Positions 1 to 7,114 of a DNA stretch of 64,000 nucleotides are shown piece by piece. The DNA is taken from contig WOUQ01000004.1 in NCBI GenBank assembly GCA_009772925.1, positions 256,123 through 320,122 on the forward strand, written 5' to 3'. Position numbers and translations under genes: made by a program. Position 1 is the stretch's first letter. Every line of letters begins with the position of its first letter. The notes below the pieces were generated by a model. The model ran no database searches. It saw only the letters and a program-made list of their open reading frames with translations, and had not been told where the DNA came from. The stretch is from a bacterium. GTDB taxonomy: Bacteria; Pseudomonadota; Gammaproteobacteria; Burkholderiales; Thiobacillaceae.

Positions 1-30
1 TGCGGCGGGTTTCTGGTTCTTCGTGGCCAT
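1..30 (-). CDS. Start of an unidentified gene, cut by the window edge
   Basis: An ATG on the minus strand opens a frame that runs off the left edge and reads MATKNQKPAA. It lies 35 bases beyond the gltX stop in the same direction, so it could be the next gene of that transcription unit. No clear Shine-Dalgarno sequence precedes the ATG. Ten residues are too few to assign a family, and chance is a real alternative. Confidence 0.25.
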   Translation of the reverse strand, partial: MATKNQKPAA

Positions 31-65
31 GCTGAGTTACGGGGGTTGGTTGAAGCGGGATTGGG

Positions 66-1478
66 CTAGGCGACCACGGCCTGCGCATGCGGCCAGGCCG
101 CGTCGAAGCGGCGCAGGGTTTCCTCGCGGCCGAGCAGCGCCAGGATCTGGTCGATGGCGGGGGTCTGCGCGGTGCCGAACAGGATCAGGCGCAGGGGCAT
201 GCCGATCTGGCCCATCTTCAGGCCGTGCGCGGCGGCGGTGTCTTTCAGCAGTTGGCTCAGGGCCGGCGCCTCCCAGGCCACGTCGGTCAGCGCGGCGCGC
301 AGTTGCGCGAAGGCGGGCAGGGCGGTCTGCGGCAGCTTGGCGCGCAATTCGTCCACCGCCGCCAGGGCCTGGCGGAAGTAGATGTGCAGGCCGTCGGCCA
401 GTTCCTCGACGGTGCTGACCCGCTCCTTCACCAGGCCGATGAGACCGGGCAGTTCGGCATGGCCGGCCGGGTCGATGTCCTGGGCGCGCAGGAAGGGCAG
501 CACCAGTTCCGCCAGGCGGGCGTTGTCCGCTTCCTTGAGGTAGTGCTGGTTGAGCCAGCCGAGCTTGGAAGCGTCGAAGCGGGCGGCGGAATGGCTGACG
601 TGGCCGACGTCGAACCATTCGACGAACTGCTTCAGGTCGAACTTCTCGTCGTCGCCGTGGCTCCAGCCCAGGCGCGCCAGGTAGTTGAGCAGGGCCTCTG
701 GCAGGTAGCCCTCGTCCCGGTATTGCAGCACCGACACCGCGCCGTGGCGCTTGGACAGGCGCTCGCCGTCCTGGCCGAGGATCATGGGCACGTGCGCGTA
801 GGTGGGGATGGGGGCGCCCAGGGCCTGGAGGATGTTGATCTGGCGCGGGGTGTTGTTGACGTGATCGTCGCCGCGGATGACGTGGCTGATGCCCATGTCC
901 CAGTCGTCCACCACCACGCCGAAGTTGTAGGTGGGCACGCCGTCGCCGCGCACGATGACGAGGTCGTCCAACTCCGTGTTGGCGACGGTGATGGGGCCCT
1001 TGATCATGTCGTGGAAGGTGACTTCGCCTTCGCGCGGGGTCTTGAAGCGGATCACCGGGGTGACGCCCGCTGGCGGCGGCGGCAACGTCTTGCCCGGTTC
1101 CGGTCGCCAGCGCCCGTCATAGCGGGGCTTCTCGCCGCGCGCCTTCTGCGCCTCGCGCATGGCCTCGAGCTCGTCCTTGCTGGCATAGCAGTAGTAGGCG
1201 TGGCCTTCTTCCAGCAACTGGTCGACCACCGCCTTGTAACGCTGCATGCGCTGCATCTGGTAGTAGGGCCCCTCGTCCCAGTCGATGCCCAGCCAGGCCA
1301 TGCCGTCGAGGATGGCCTGCACCGAGGCCTGGGTGGAGCGTTCCAGATCGGTGTCCTCGATGCGCAGGACGAAGGTGCCGCCCATCTTGCGGGCGTAGGC
1401 CCAGGAGAACAGCGCCGTGCGGGCGCCGCCGATGTGCAGGTAGCCGGTGGGCGAGGGAGCGAAACGGGTACGGACCAT
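66..1478 (-). CDS. gltX: Glutamyl-tRNA synthetase
   Basis: Class I aminoacyl-tRNA synthetase that charges tRNA with glutamate in the cytoplasm. The 470-residue product has the family's usual length. It begins with the Rossmann catalytic domain, where the HIGH-like signature appears as [12 protein letters not shown] near residue 10. The KMSKS-type loop appears as GERLSKRHG in the middle of the protein, and the C-terminal half is the helical anticodon-binding part. I chose the ATG giving [12 protein letters not shown] because GltX proteins start this way; the frame stays open about 20 codons upstream without family-like sequence. It is transcribed away from tRNA-Val and appears to be monocistronic or the first gene of a unit continuing off the window. 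Confidence 0.97.
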   Translation of the reverse strand: MVRTRFAPSPTGYLHIGGARTALFSWAYARKMGGTFVLRIEDTDLERSTQASVQAILDGMAWLGIDWDEGPYYQMQRMQRYKAVVDQLLEEGHAYYCYASKDELEAMREAQKARGEKPRYDGRWRPEPGKTLPPPPAGVTPVIRFKTPREGEVTFHDMIKGPITVANTELDDLVIVRGDGVPTYNFGVVVDDWDMGISHVIRGDDHVNNTPRQINILQALGAPIPTYAHVPMILGQDGERLSKRHGAVSVLQYRDEGYLPEALLNYLARLGWSHGDDEKFDLKQFVEWFDVGHVSHSAARFDASKLGWLNQHYLKEADNARLAELVLPFLRAQDIDPAGHAELPGLIGLVKERVSTVEELADGLHIYFRQALAAVDELRAKLPQTALPAFAQLRAALTDVAWEAPALSQLLKDTAAAHGLKMGQIGMPLRLILFGTAQTPAIDQILALLGREETLRRFDAAWPHAQAVVA

Positions 1479-1559
1479 GAAGCGATGCGTCGGCGGAAAA
1501 AACGCAATTCTAATGGATGGCCGCTGCCCGCCCGCCATGCGCGCGCGCAGAAAAAGACT

Positions 1560-1588
1560 TTGACCGGGAGGTGCGGCCTCATTAGAAT
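1560..1588 (+). promoter_or_regulatory. Sigma-70 promoter for tRNA-Val
   Basis: TTGACC (1560-1565) and TAGAAT (1583-1588) are separated by exactly 17 bases and lie about 45 bases before the mature tRNA. The sequence after the -10 box is GC-rich (GCGCCGCC). Such discriminators are typical of stringently controlled stable-RNA promoters; that link is inference. Confidence 0.7.
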
Positions 1589-1632
1589 GCGCCGCCTCGG
1601 GTTGGGCCGCGCGGCGCGCGGTCCGAATCCGC

Positions 1633-1707
1633 GGGCAGTTAGCTCAGCGGTAGAGCACCGCCTTCACACGGCGGGGGCCACTGGTTCGATCCCAGTACTG
1701 CCCACCA
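1633..1707 (+). tRNA. tRNA-Val, anticodon CAC
   Basis: A full cloverleaf can be drawn by eye. The acceptor stem pairs GGGCAGT with ACTGCCC, the D-arm contains AGCTCAGCGGTAGAGC, the anticodon stem CCGCC/GGCGG encloses TTCACAC with anticodon CAC, and the T-loop is GGTTCGATCCC. The CCA tail is encoded. CAC reads the GUG valine codon, which is heavily used in this GC-rich sequence. Confidence 0.97.
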
Positions 1708-1714
1708 ACCATCC

Positions 1715-1740
1715 AAGCCGGCTTCGCGCCGGCTTTTGTT
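1715..1740 (+). terminator. Rho-independent terminator after tRNA-Val
   Basis: AAGCCGGC and GCCGGCTT form a GC-rich stem around a TTCGC loop and are followed directly by a T-rich run. It ends transcription 8 bases after the tRNA. The T-run overlaps the earliest possible start (TTG at 1736) of the next reading frame, which argues against that start. Confidence 0.9.
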
Positions 1741-1747
1741 ATTCCGA

Positions 1748-2416
1748 GTGGAGGCGGTCATCGCCGCGCGCTTCGAACTGCTGATCTTCGACTGGGACGG
1801 AACCCTGATGGATTCCGCCGGGGAGATCGTCGCCTGCATCCAGGCCGCCAGTCGCGACATGGGATTGCCCGAGCCCAGCCGGGAGGAAGCCAGCCACATC
1901 ATTGGCCTGGGTCTGCGCCAGGCCCTGCTGACCCTGTTCCCGGACTTGCCTGAGGAACGGCATGAGCCCCTCGCCGACCATTATCGGCGGCATTACCTGG
2001 GCCGGGATGCCGAGATTCCCCTGTTCGAGGGCGCCCGCGAACTGGTGGCGGACCTGCGCGCGCGCGGCCATCTGCTGGCGGTGGCCACCGGCAAGGCGCG
2101 GCGCGGCCTCGACCGCGCTTTCGGGCATAGCGGCCTGGGGCCTTTCTTCCACGCCTCGCGCACCGCCGATGAAACCTTCTCCAAGCCTCATCCGGCGATG
2201 ATCGAGGAATTGCTGGACGAACTCGCGGTGGCGCCTGAGCGCGCCCTGATGATCGGCGATACCAGCCACGACCTGGAAATGGCGCGCAACGCCGGCGTCG
2301 CCTCGCTGGCCGCCGCCTATGGCGCGCATCCCGCCGAGGGGCTGGCCGAGCATGGCGCCCTGGCCCTCTGCCACAGCTTCGCCGAACTGGCGGAATGGCT
2401 GCGCAACAACGCCTGA
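1748..2416 (+). CDS. HAD-superfamily hydrolase, phosphoglycolate-phosphatase-like
   Basis: Predicted cytoplasmic phosphatase of the haloacid dehalogenase superfamily, in the Gph/PGP-like branch. Motif I is FDWDGTLMDS with the two aspartates of the nucleophile loop, motif II lies around VATGKARRG, and motif III/IV is MIGDTSHDLEMARNAG. The region between motifs I and II is the helical cap typical of this branch. The 222-residue product has the usual length. The frame extends to a TTG at 1736 inside the upstream terminator, so I prefer the GTG at 1748. It overlaps the Rieske gene by 22 bases and heads a four-gene forward unit. The substrate cannot be told from sequence; phosphoglycolate or a nucleotide are candidates. 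Confidence 0.85.
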   Translation: MEAVIAARFELLIFDWDGTLMDSAGEIVACIQAASRDMGLPEPSREEASHIIGLGLRQALLTLFPDLPEERHEPLADHYRRHYLGRDAEIPLFEGARELVADLRARGHLLAVATGKARRGLDRAFGHSGLGPFFHASRTADETFSKPHPAMIEELLDELAVAPERALMIGDTSHDLEMARNAGVASLAAAYGAHPAEGLAEHGALALCHSFAELAEWLRNNA

Positions 2417-2742
2417 TCTGCGCCAGCACCGACCTGAGCGAGGCAGGCCGCGCGGTGCGTTTCGAGCTGCGCCGCGGCGAGGGCGTGGTGCCGGCCTTCG
2501 CCGTGCGCTGGCGTGGCGAGGTGCGCGCCTATCTCAACCGTTGCGGCCACGTGCCCGTGGAGATGGATTGGCAGGCCGGCGAGTTCTTCGACCACTCGCG
2601 GCTATACTTGATCTGCGCCACGCATGGCGCGCTGTATGACCCGGCCACCGGCGCCTGCCTGGGTGGGCGCTGCGACGGCCGGGGTCTTGTCGCCGTGCCG
2701 GCGGTCGAACGCGACGGCAAAGTTTATTGCGAGGAATCCTGA
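2395..2742 (+). CDS. Rieske [2Fe-2S] domain protein
   Basis: A single Rieske domain of 115 residues without a signal peptide or membrane segment, so a soluble ferredoxin-like electron carrier or redox sensor. The two cluster-binding boxes are visible: RCGHVPVEMDW (Cys-x-His) near residue 50 and ICATHGALYD (Cys-x-x-His) near residue 76. The fold's closing strand follows (GLVAVPAVERDGKVY). The start at 2395 overlaps the HAD gene and the stop abuts the sppA ATG, suggesting translational coupling. No oxygenase subunit lies nearby, so its partner is unknown. Confidence 0.88.
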   Translation: MAAQQRLICASTDLSEAGRAVRFELRRGEGVVPAFAVRWRGEVRAYLNRCGHVPVEMDWQAGEFFDHSRLYLICATHGALYDPATGACLGGRCDGRGLVAVPAVERDGKVYCEES

Positions 2743-3678
2743 ATGGCCGAACCATCCGATGCGGAACGCGGCGCGCTGGAGCGCCTGTTGCTCGCCCATC
2801 TCGACGAGCAGCGCAAGGCGCGGCGCTGGGGCATGTTCTTCAAGGCGCTGGGCCTGGTCTGGCTGTTCCTGCTGCTGGTCATGCTGCTCAGCTATGGCGA
2901 CGATTTCCAATCACCGGGCCCGCACACCGCCCTGGTCGATCTCAACGGCGAGATCGGCGGCGATGGCGGTCCCAGTGCCGACAGCCTCATCTCCGCGCTC
3001 AACGGCGCTTTCGAGGACGGCAACACGCGGGGCGTGGTGCTGCGCATCAACAGCCCCGGCGGCAGCCCGGTGCAGGCCGGCCAGGTTTATGACGAAATCC
3101 GCCGCCTGCGCGCCAAGTACCCGAAAATCCCGCTGTATGTCGTGGTGGACGATATTTGCGCCTCCGGCGGCTACTACATCGCCGCCGCGGCCGACCGCAT
3201 CTTCGTCGACAAGGCTTCTTTGGTGGGCTCCATCGGCGTGCTCATGGATGGCTTCGGCTTCACCGAGAGCATGCGGAAGTTGGGCATCGAGCGTCGCCTG
3301 CTGACGGCGGGGGACAACAAGGGCTTCCTCGACCCGTTCTCGCCGGTCGATCCCGAACAGCTCGCGCATGCCCGCGCCATGCTGGGCGAGGTGCATGGGC
3401 AGTTCATCCGCATGGTGCGGGAAGGTCGCGGCGACCGCCTCAAGGAAACCCCGGACATGTTCAGCGGACTGATCTGGAGCGGCGCCCGCAGCATCGAGCT
3501 GGGTCTGGCCGATGCGCTGGGCGGTCTCGATTACGTGGCGCGGGAGGTGATCCAGGTCGAGAACATCGCCGACTACACGCCGCATGAAGGACTCGCGGAA
3601 CGGCTCGCGCGCCGCATCGGCACCGCCATGGGACAGGCTATGGCGCCCTGGGCGCGGGATGATACGGTGCTGCGATGA
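2743..3678 (+). CDS. sppA: Signal peptide peptidase, S49 family (SppA-like, short form)
   Basis: Membrane-anchored serine protease expected to cleave leftover signal peptides from the periplasmic side. Residues 32-50 form one hydrophobic anchor after a charged N-terminal segment. The Ser-Lys dyad can be placed at Ser141 (ICASGGYY) and Lys193 (AGDNKGF). Their 52-residue spacing matches, as I recall, the Ser147/Lys199 spacing of Bacillus SppA. The oxyanion-loop region carries NSPGGSPVQAGQ. At 311 residues it is the short single-domain form, not the duplicated 67K form. It is tightly packed between the Rieske gene and the Rof-like gene, overlapping the latter by 4 bases. Confidence 0.92.
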   Translation: MAEPSDAERGALERLLLAHLDEQRKARRWGMFFKALGLVWLFLLLVMLLSYGDDFQSPGPHTALVDLNGEIGGDGGPSADSLISALNGAFEDGNTRGVVLRINSPGGSPVQAGQVYDEIRRLRAKYPKIPLYVVVDDICASGGYYIAAAADRIFVDKASLVGSIGVLMDGFGFTESMRKLGIERRLLTAGDNKGFLDPFSPVDPEQLAHARAMLGEVHGQFIRMVREGRGDRLKETPDMFSGLIWSGARSIELGLADALGGLDYVAREVIQVENIADYTPHEGLAERLARRIGTAMGQAMAPWARDDTVLR

Positions 3679-3920
3679 GCGCGACGGATTACGTGCCCAT
3701 CGCCTGCGCGCAGCACGAGAAGCTGGAATATGCCGTGTTGCGCCGGCAGAAGCTGCGCGTCGAGTTGGCGGACGCGGCCGGTGGCCGCCTTGGACGGGTG
3801 GTGCTGCCGACCGACGTGGTCACCCGTGACGGTGCCGAATGGCTGAACTATCGCGCCGAGGACGGCGAGGGCGTGGTGCGTCTGGATCGCATCCTGGCTT
3901 TTAGCCCGGTGCCGGCGTGA
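3675..3920 (+). CDS. rof: Rho-binding antiterminator, Rof-like
   Basis: Small 81-residue protein resembling Rof (YaeO), which binds Rho and inhibits factor-dependent termination. Family-like features are the opening YVPIACAQHEKLEYAVLRR (Rof: YxPI-C-xx-xx-LExA), the central beta strands and the closing VVRLDRILAFS (Rof: LRLDKITSFS). It overlaps sppA through an ATGA junction and ends the HAD-Rieske-sppA-rof unit. The assignment rests on pattern resemblance over a short protein. A Sm-like fold protein with another RNA or protein partner is the main alternative. Confidence 0.7.
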   Translation: MSATDYVPIACAQHEKLEYAVLRRQKLRVELADAAGGRLGRVVLPTDVVTRDGAEWLNYRAEDGEGVVRLDRILAFSPVPA

Positions 3921-3942
3921 TGCGTCCGCAACGCGCGGCGCG

Positions 3943-3979
3943 CAAATAAAACGCCCGCGGGCCGAGGCCGCGCGGGCGT
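3943..3979 (-). terminator. Terminator of the phasin gene
   Basis: ACGCCCGCG and CGCGGGCGT form a 9-bp stem whose loop contains a second GGCC/GGCC pairing. Read on the minus strand, the stem is followed by TTTTATTTG, so it ends transcripts coming from the phasin gene. The plus-strand side lacks a T-run, so it is not a good terminator for rof. Confidence 0.8.
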
Positions 3980-4007
3980 GGAGGTGCTGATTTCCGCGTC
4001 GCGGTGA

Positions 4008-4382
4008 TCAGGCGGGCATCTTCATCATGCCGGTGGCGCGGGTGGCCTGTTCACGGGCGACTTTCACGCCTTCCTGGAACATGGCGCCGTACTCGTTGCC
4101 GGATTCGTTGGCAAAGGCCATGCCTTCACGCAGGGCGGCCATGTTGCGCTCGCCACACTCGCGCAGCAGGGCGGTCTGGCCGGCCATCAGATCCTGATAG
4201 CCCTTGGCCTTGGTGATCAGTTCCAGACCACGGGCGCTGGCGTCCATGTAGAAAGCGGCCAGATCGGCCTGGTACTGGAACATTTTTTCGAAGGTGCGCT
4301 GGTTCAGCTCGCCGATGCGACGGGCGGATTCCATGGCGGTCTCGGTGGACTGCTCGATCAGTTCGATGATTTCCTTTTGCAT
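4008..4382 (-). CDS. phaP: Phasin (PHA granule-coat protein)
   Basis: Amphipathic helical protein of 124 residues, of the kind that coats PHA granules. Phasin-like features are the low-complexity helical composition and segments such as SARRIGELNQRTFEKMF and MDASARGLELITKAKGYQ. The Met start was chosen because it has a good ribosome-binding site (AGGAG about 8 bases before). An upstream in-frame start would add residues encoded by the operator DNA. It sits next to phaR and behind a paired TTGTGCA operator. Repression by PhaR until granules form is the known logic of such pairs. The gene has its own terminator, fitting strong separate expression. Confidence 0.88.
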   Translation of the reverse strand: MQKEIIELIEQSTETAMESARRIGELNQRTFEKMFQYQADLAAFYMDASARGLELITKAKGYQDLMAGQTALLRECGERNMAALREGMAFANESGNEYGAMFQEGVKVAREQATRATGMMKMPA

Positions 4383-4420
4383 GACATTTCTCCTGGATTC
4401 AAGTGGGTGGATAGCGCCAT

Positions 4421-4452
4421 TTGTGCAATGCAACAAATGTTGCAGCGCACAA
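4421..4452 (-). promoter_or_regulatory. Paired PhaR-type operator upstream of the phasin gene
   Basis: TTGTGCAATGCAAC (4421-4434) and GTTGCAGCGCACAA (4439-4452) form an inverted pair with 12 of 14 positions matching and a 4-base spacer. The same half-site motif recurs in the phaA/phaE gap. Known PhaR sites are TGC/GCA-rich, and the phasin gene is the classic PhaR target, so PhaR is the likely ligand. Confidence 0.7.
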
Positions 4453-4495
4453 TATCCAACACCAACCACTGTGTCAACACCCCGGAGAAAAAAAT

Positions 4496-4966
4496 TTACG
4501 GGTTGTTCTTGCCCTTGCCCTCGGCATCGGCATTGCGTCGGGTGGTTTCCTCCATGTCCTTCCAGAAACTCATGTTCTGCTGGCCGAGTTTCAACCAGAA
4601 ATCCATGGGATTGCCGCTCCAGATGCCCTGCATGTGCTCGCTGAACATGCGCTGCTGCTTGAGGAACAGGTCCAGGTTCTGATCCAGGAAGCTGGTGAAG
4701 GCGGCCTGGGCGGTGTCCCCGTAGAAGCGGATGAAGCGCTCCAGCATGGTGGCGGTGAACATGGGCGAACCGCCGGCCTCCTGCTCCATGATGATCTGCA
4801 GCAGGATGCCGCGGGTGATGTCCTGCTCGTTCTGGGAATCCACCACCTTGAAGGGCACGGAGCGCATGACCAGTTCCTTCACCTCGGCAAGCGTGATGTA
4901 GCGGCTTTCTTCGGTGTCGTAGAGCCGCCGGTTGGGATACTTCTTGATCAGGCGTTCGTTGCTCAT
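4496..4966 (-). CDS. phaR: PHA synthesis repressor PhaR
   Basis: DNA- and PHA-binding repressor that links granule status to phasin expression. The N-terminal 60 residues carry the conserved DNA-binding region, with IKKYPNRRLYDT near residue 7 and RYITLAEVKELV after it. The middle has the PHB-accumulation regulatory domain (QDITRGILLQII). The C-terminal part is helical and Met/Gln/Phe-rich, consistent with contact to polymer or phasin. At 156 residues it is within the family range. The start at 4966 follows a purine-rich GGAAGGAAC site; a longer in-frame start exists but has no family similarity. It lies downstream of phaB on the same strand. Confidence 0.95.
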   Translation of the reverse strand: MSNERLIKKYPNRRLYDTEESRYITLAEVKELVMRSVPFKVVDSQNEQDITRGILLQIIMEQEAGGSPMFTATMLERFIRFYGDTAQAAFTSFLDQNLDLFLKQQRMFSEHMQGIWSGNPMDFWLKLGQQNMSFWKDMEETTRRNADAEGKGKNNP

Positions 4967-4990
4967 GGCTTGTTCCTTCCCTGCGCGATG

Positions 4991-5013
4991 GCCGGCGGGC
5001 GGCGCCCGCCGGC
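4991..5013 (-). promoter_or_regulatory. Strong hairpin between phaB and phaR
   Basis: GCCGGCGGGC and GCCCGCCGGC form a perfect 10-bp stem with a 3-base loop. On the minus strand it lies 12 bases after the phaB stop and about 25 bases before the phaR start, with no U-run after it. It may protect the upstream mRNA 3' end or reduce read-through into phaR. A T-run exists only on the plus-strand side, where no gene is read. Confidence 0.45.
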
Positions 5014-5024
5014 GTTTTGCCGTG

Positions 5025-5771
5025 TCAACACATATGCTGGCCACCATTGGCGGCGATGTTGGCGCCGGTGATGAAGGCGCCGTCCTCGCTGGCCAGGAAG
5101 GTCACCAGGGCGGCGATCTCCTCCGGCTTGCCCAGACGGCCCACGGGGATCTGCGCGATGATCTGATTGCGCACGTCCTCGGGAATGGCCATCACCATCT
5201 CGGTGCCGATGTAGCCGGGCGAGACGGAGTTGACCGTGATGCCCTTCTTCGCCGTCTCCTGCGCCAGGGCCATGGTGAAGCCGTGCATGCCGGCCTTGGC
5301 GGCGGAGTAGTTGGTCTGGCCGAACTGGCCCTTCTGGCCGTTGATCGAGGAGATGTTGATCACCCGACCCCAGGCCTTGTTCAGCATGCCGTCGATGAAC
5401 TGCTTGGTGACGTTGAACACCGAATCCAGGTTCACGGTCAGCACGGCGTTCCACTGGCTGTCGCTCATCTTGCGGAAGGTGCCGTCCTTGGTGATGCCGG
5501 CGTTGTTCACCAGCACATCGACGCCGCCAAAGTCGGCGTTGAGCTTGTCGCCCATGGCCTTGCAATCCTCGAAGCTGGACACGTCGCACTTGACGATGGC
5601 CATGTCGAAGCCGGCCGCGGCCATCTTGGCCTTCCACTCGTTGGCCTGGGCCTCGTCCATGTAGGTGGACACCACCTTGCAGCCGGCCTGGGCCAGCTTG
5701 ATGCAGATGGCGGTGCCGATACCGCCCGTGCCACCGGTGACCAGGGCGACTTTTCCGTTCAATCCACTCAT
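5025..5771 (-). CDS. phaB: Acetoacetyl-CoA reductase
   Basis: NADPH-dependent short-chain dehydrogenase that reduces acetoacetyl-CoA to (R)-3-hydroxybutyryl-CoA, the second step of PHB synthesis. The 248-residue protein shows the nucleotide-binding GGTGGIG at the N-terminus, the NNAG strand motif, and the catalytic YSAAKAG segment with a serine upstream (NISSINGQKG). The MSGLNGKVAL start is typical of PhaB. It lies 16 bases after phaA on the same strand, forming phaA-phaB-phaR. FabG is the closest alternative, but the neighbours favour PhaB. Confidence 0.95.
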   Translation of the reverse strand: MSGLNGKVALVTGGTGGIGTAICIKLAQAGCKVVSTYMDEAQANEWKAKMAAAGFDMAIVKCDVSSFEDCKAMGDKLNADFGGVDVLVNNAGITKDGTFRKMSDSQWNAVLTVNLDSVFNVTKQFIDGMLNKAWGRVINISSINGQKGQFGQTNYSAAKAGMHGFTMALAQETAKKGITVNSVSPGYIGTEMVMAIPEDVRNQIIAQIPVGRLGKPEEIAALVTFLASEDGAFITGANIAANGGQHMC

Positions 5772-5787
5772 TGCTTGTTCCTTTTTG

Positions 5788-6972
5788 TCAGATACGTTCA
5801 ACCGCCAGGGCGACACCCTGGCCGCCACCGATGCACAGGGTGGCGAGACCCTTGTTGGCGCCGGTGCGCTGCATGCCATACAACAGGGTCACCAGGATGC
5901 GGGCGCCGGAAGCGCCGATGGGGTGACCGATGGAGATGGCACCACCGCTCACGTTCACGTTCACCGGGTCGAAGCCCAGTTCCTTGTTGACCGACATGGC
6001 CTGGGCGGCGAAGGCCTCGTTGGCTTCGATCATGTCCAGATCCTTGGCGGACCAGCCGGCGCGGTCCAGGCATTTGCGCACGGCGGGGATCGGGCCGGTG
6101 CCCATGATGGCCGGATCGACGCCAGCGCTGCCGAACGAGACCACGCGGGCGATGGGCGTCAGGCCGAGTTGCTTGGCCATGGCGCCGGACATCACCACCA
6201 CGCCGGCGGCGCCATCGTTGATGCCGGAGGCGTTGCCGGCGGTCACCGAGCCGTCCTTCTTGAAGGCGGGCTTCAGCTTGGCCAGGCTCTCCGCCGTGGT
6301 GCCGGCACGCGGAAACTCGTCCTTGGCGAAGACGACGGGGTCGCCCTTGCGCTGGGGAATCTCGACGGGAATGATCTCCGCCTCGAAATGGCCCGCATTC
6401 TGGGCGGCCTCGGTACGCTGTTGCGAGGTGGCCGCGAACAGGTCCTGTTCGGCGCGGCTGAACTCGTACTTGGCGGCGATGTTCTCGGCGGTGATGCCCA
6501 TGTGGCAGTCGTTGAAGGCGCACCACAGGCCGTCCTGGATCATGGTATCCACCAGTTCCCAGTTGCCCATGCGCTGGCCGTTGCGCGACCTGGGTAGCAC
6601 GTGGGGCGACAGGCTCATGTTCTCCTGGCCGCCGGCGATGACGATGCCGGAATCGCCGCATTGCACCGCCTGGGCGGCGAGATGCACGGCCTTCAGGCCC
6701 GAGCCGCAGACCTTGTTGATGGTAAGCGCGGAGACCGAGTCCGGCAGACCGCCGGCCAGCGCCGCCTGGCGCGCCGGATTCTGGCCGACGCCGGCTTGCA
6801 GGACCTGGCCGAGGATGACCTCGTCGATCTGCCCGGGTTGCAGATTGGCCCGCGCGAGCAGGCCCCGGATCACATGCGCACCCAGTTGGCTGGCGGCAAT
6901 GCCGGCCAGCGAACCGCCGAAGGCGCCGACGGCGGTGCGACCCGCGGCCACAATGACCACATCGTTGAACAT
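5788..6972 (-). CDS. phaA: Acetyl-CoA acetyltransferase (beta-ketothiolase)
   Basis: Condenses two acetyl-CoA to acetoacetyl-CoA, the first step of PHB synthesis. The 394-residue protein has the nucleophilic cysteine at residue 89 (NKVCGSGLKAVHL), the His in the GGAISIGHPIGASGAR motif and the second cysteine in CIGGGQG near the end. The start was placed at the ATG of MFNDVVIVAAGRT, which has an AGGAGA site in front; a start six codons earlier is possible but less typical. It is transcribed divergently from phaE across a gap carrying PhaR-type sites. Confidence 0.96.
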   Translation of the reverse strand: MFNDVVIVAAGRTAVGAFGGSLAGIAASQLGAHVIRGLLARANLQPGQIDEVILGQVLQAGVGQNPARQAALAGGLPDSVSALTINKVCGSGLKAVHLAAQAVQCGDSGIVIAGGQENMSLSPHVLPRSRNGQRMGNWELVDTMIQDGLWCAFNDCHMGITAENIAAKYEFSRAEQDLFAATSQQRTEAAQNAGHFEAEIIPVEIPQRKGDPVVFAKDEFPRAGTTAESLAKLKPAFKKDGSVTAGNASGINDGAAGVVVMSGAMAKQLGLTPIARVVSFGSAGVDPAIMGTGPIPAVRKCLDRAGWSAKDLDMIEANEAFAAQAMSVNKELGFDPVNVNVSGGAISIGHPIGASGARILVTLLYGMQRTGANKGLATLCIGGGQGVALAVERI

Positions 6973-7033
6973 ATGGAAGTCTCCTGACAAATGAGGAATG
7001 CTTCCTCCCCCGTTTCAAATTCTATCCGCGTTT

Positions 7034-7076
7034 TTGTGCACTGCACTTGACAAAATTTGTTGCGGTGCACAAGAAT
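7034..7076 (+). promoter_or_regulatory. phaE promoter overlapped by two PhaR-type sites
   Basis: TTGTGCACTGCACT (7034-7047) and GTTGCGGTGCACAA (7059-7072) are inverted copies of the motif seen before the phasin gene. A consensus TTGACA (7047-7052) and AAGAAT (7071-7076), 18 bases apart, make a forward promoter lying inside the site pair. The gap is shared with divergent phaA, so one regulator could control both directions. Confidence 0.65.
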
Positions 7077-7114
7077 GCATCGGCTAATCCGCTTTTACCG
7101 TGAAGGAGGGGACC

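Noticed and set aside
1736..1747. TTG start for the HAD hydrolase
   Set aside because: It lies in the T-run of the tRNA terminator, so a transcript starting upstream would end before it; GTG at 1748 is preferred.
87..1784. 565-codon frame antisense to gltX, running through tRNA-Val
   Set aside because: It crosses a tRNA and its terminator, has shadow composition, and overlaps a certain gene along its whole length.
4991..5013. phaB-phaR hairpin as a strong terminator
   Set aside because: On the strand being transcribed there is no U-run after the stem; the T-run lies on the opposite side.
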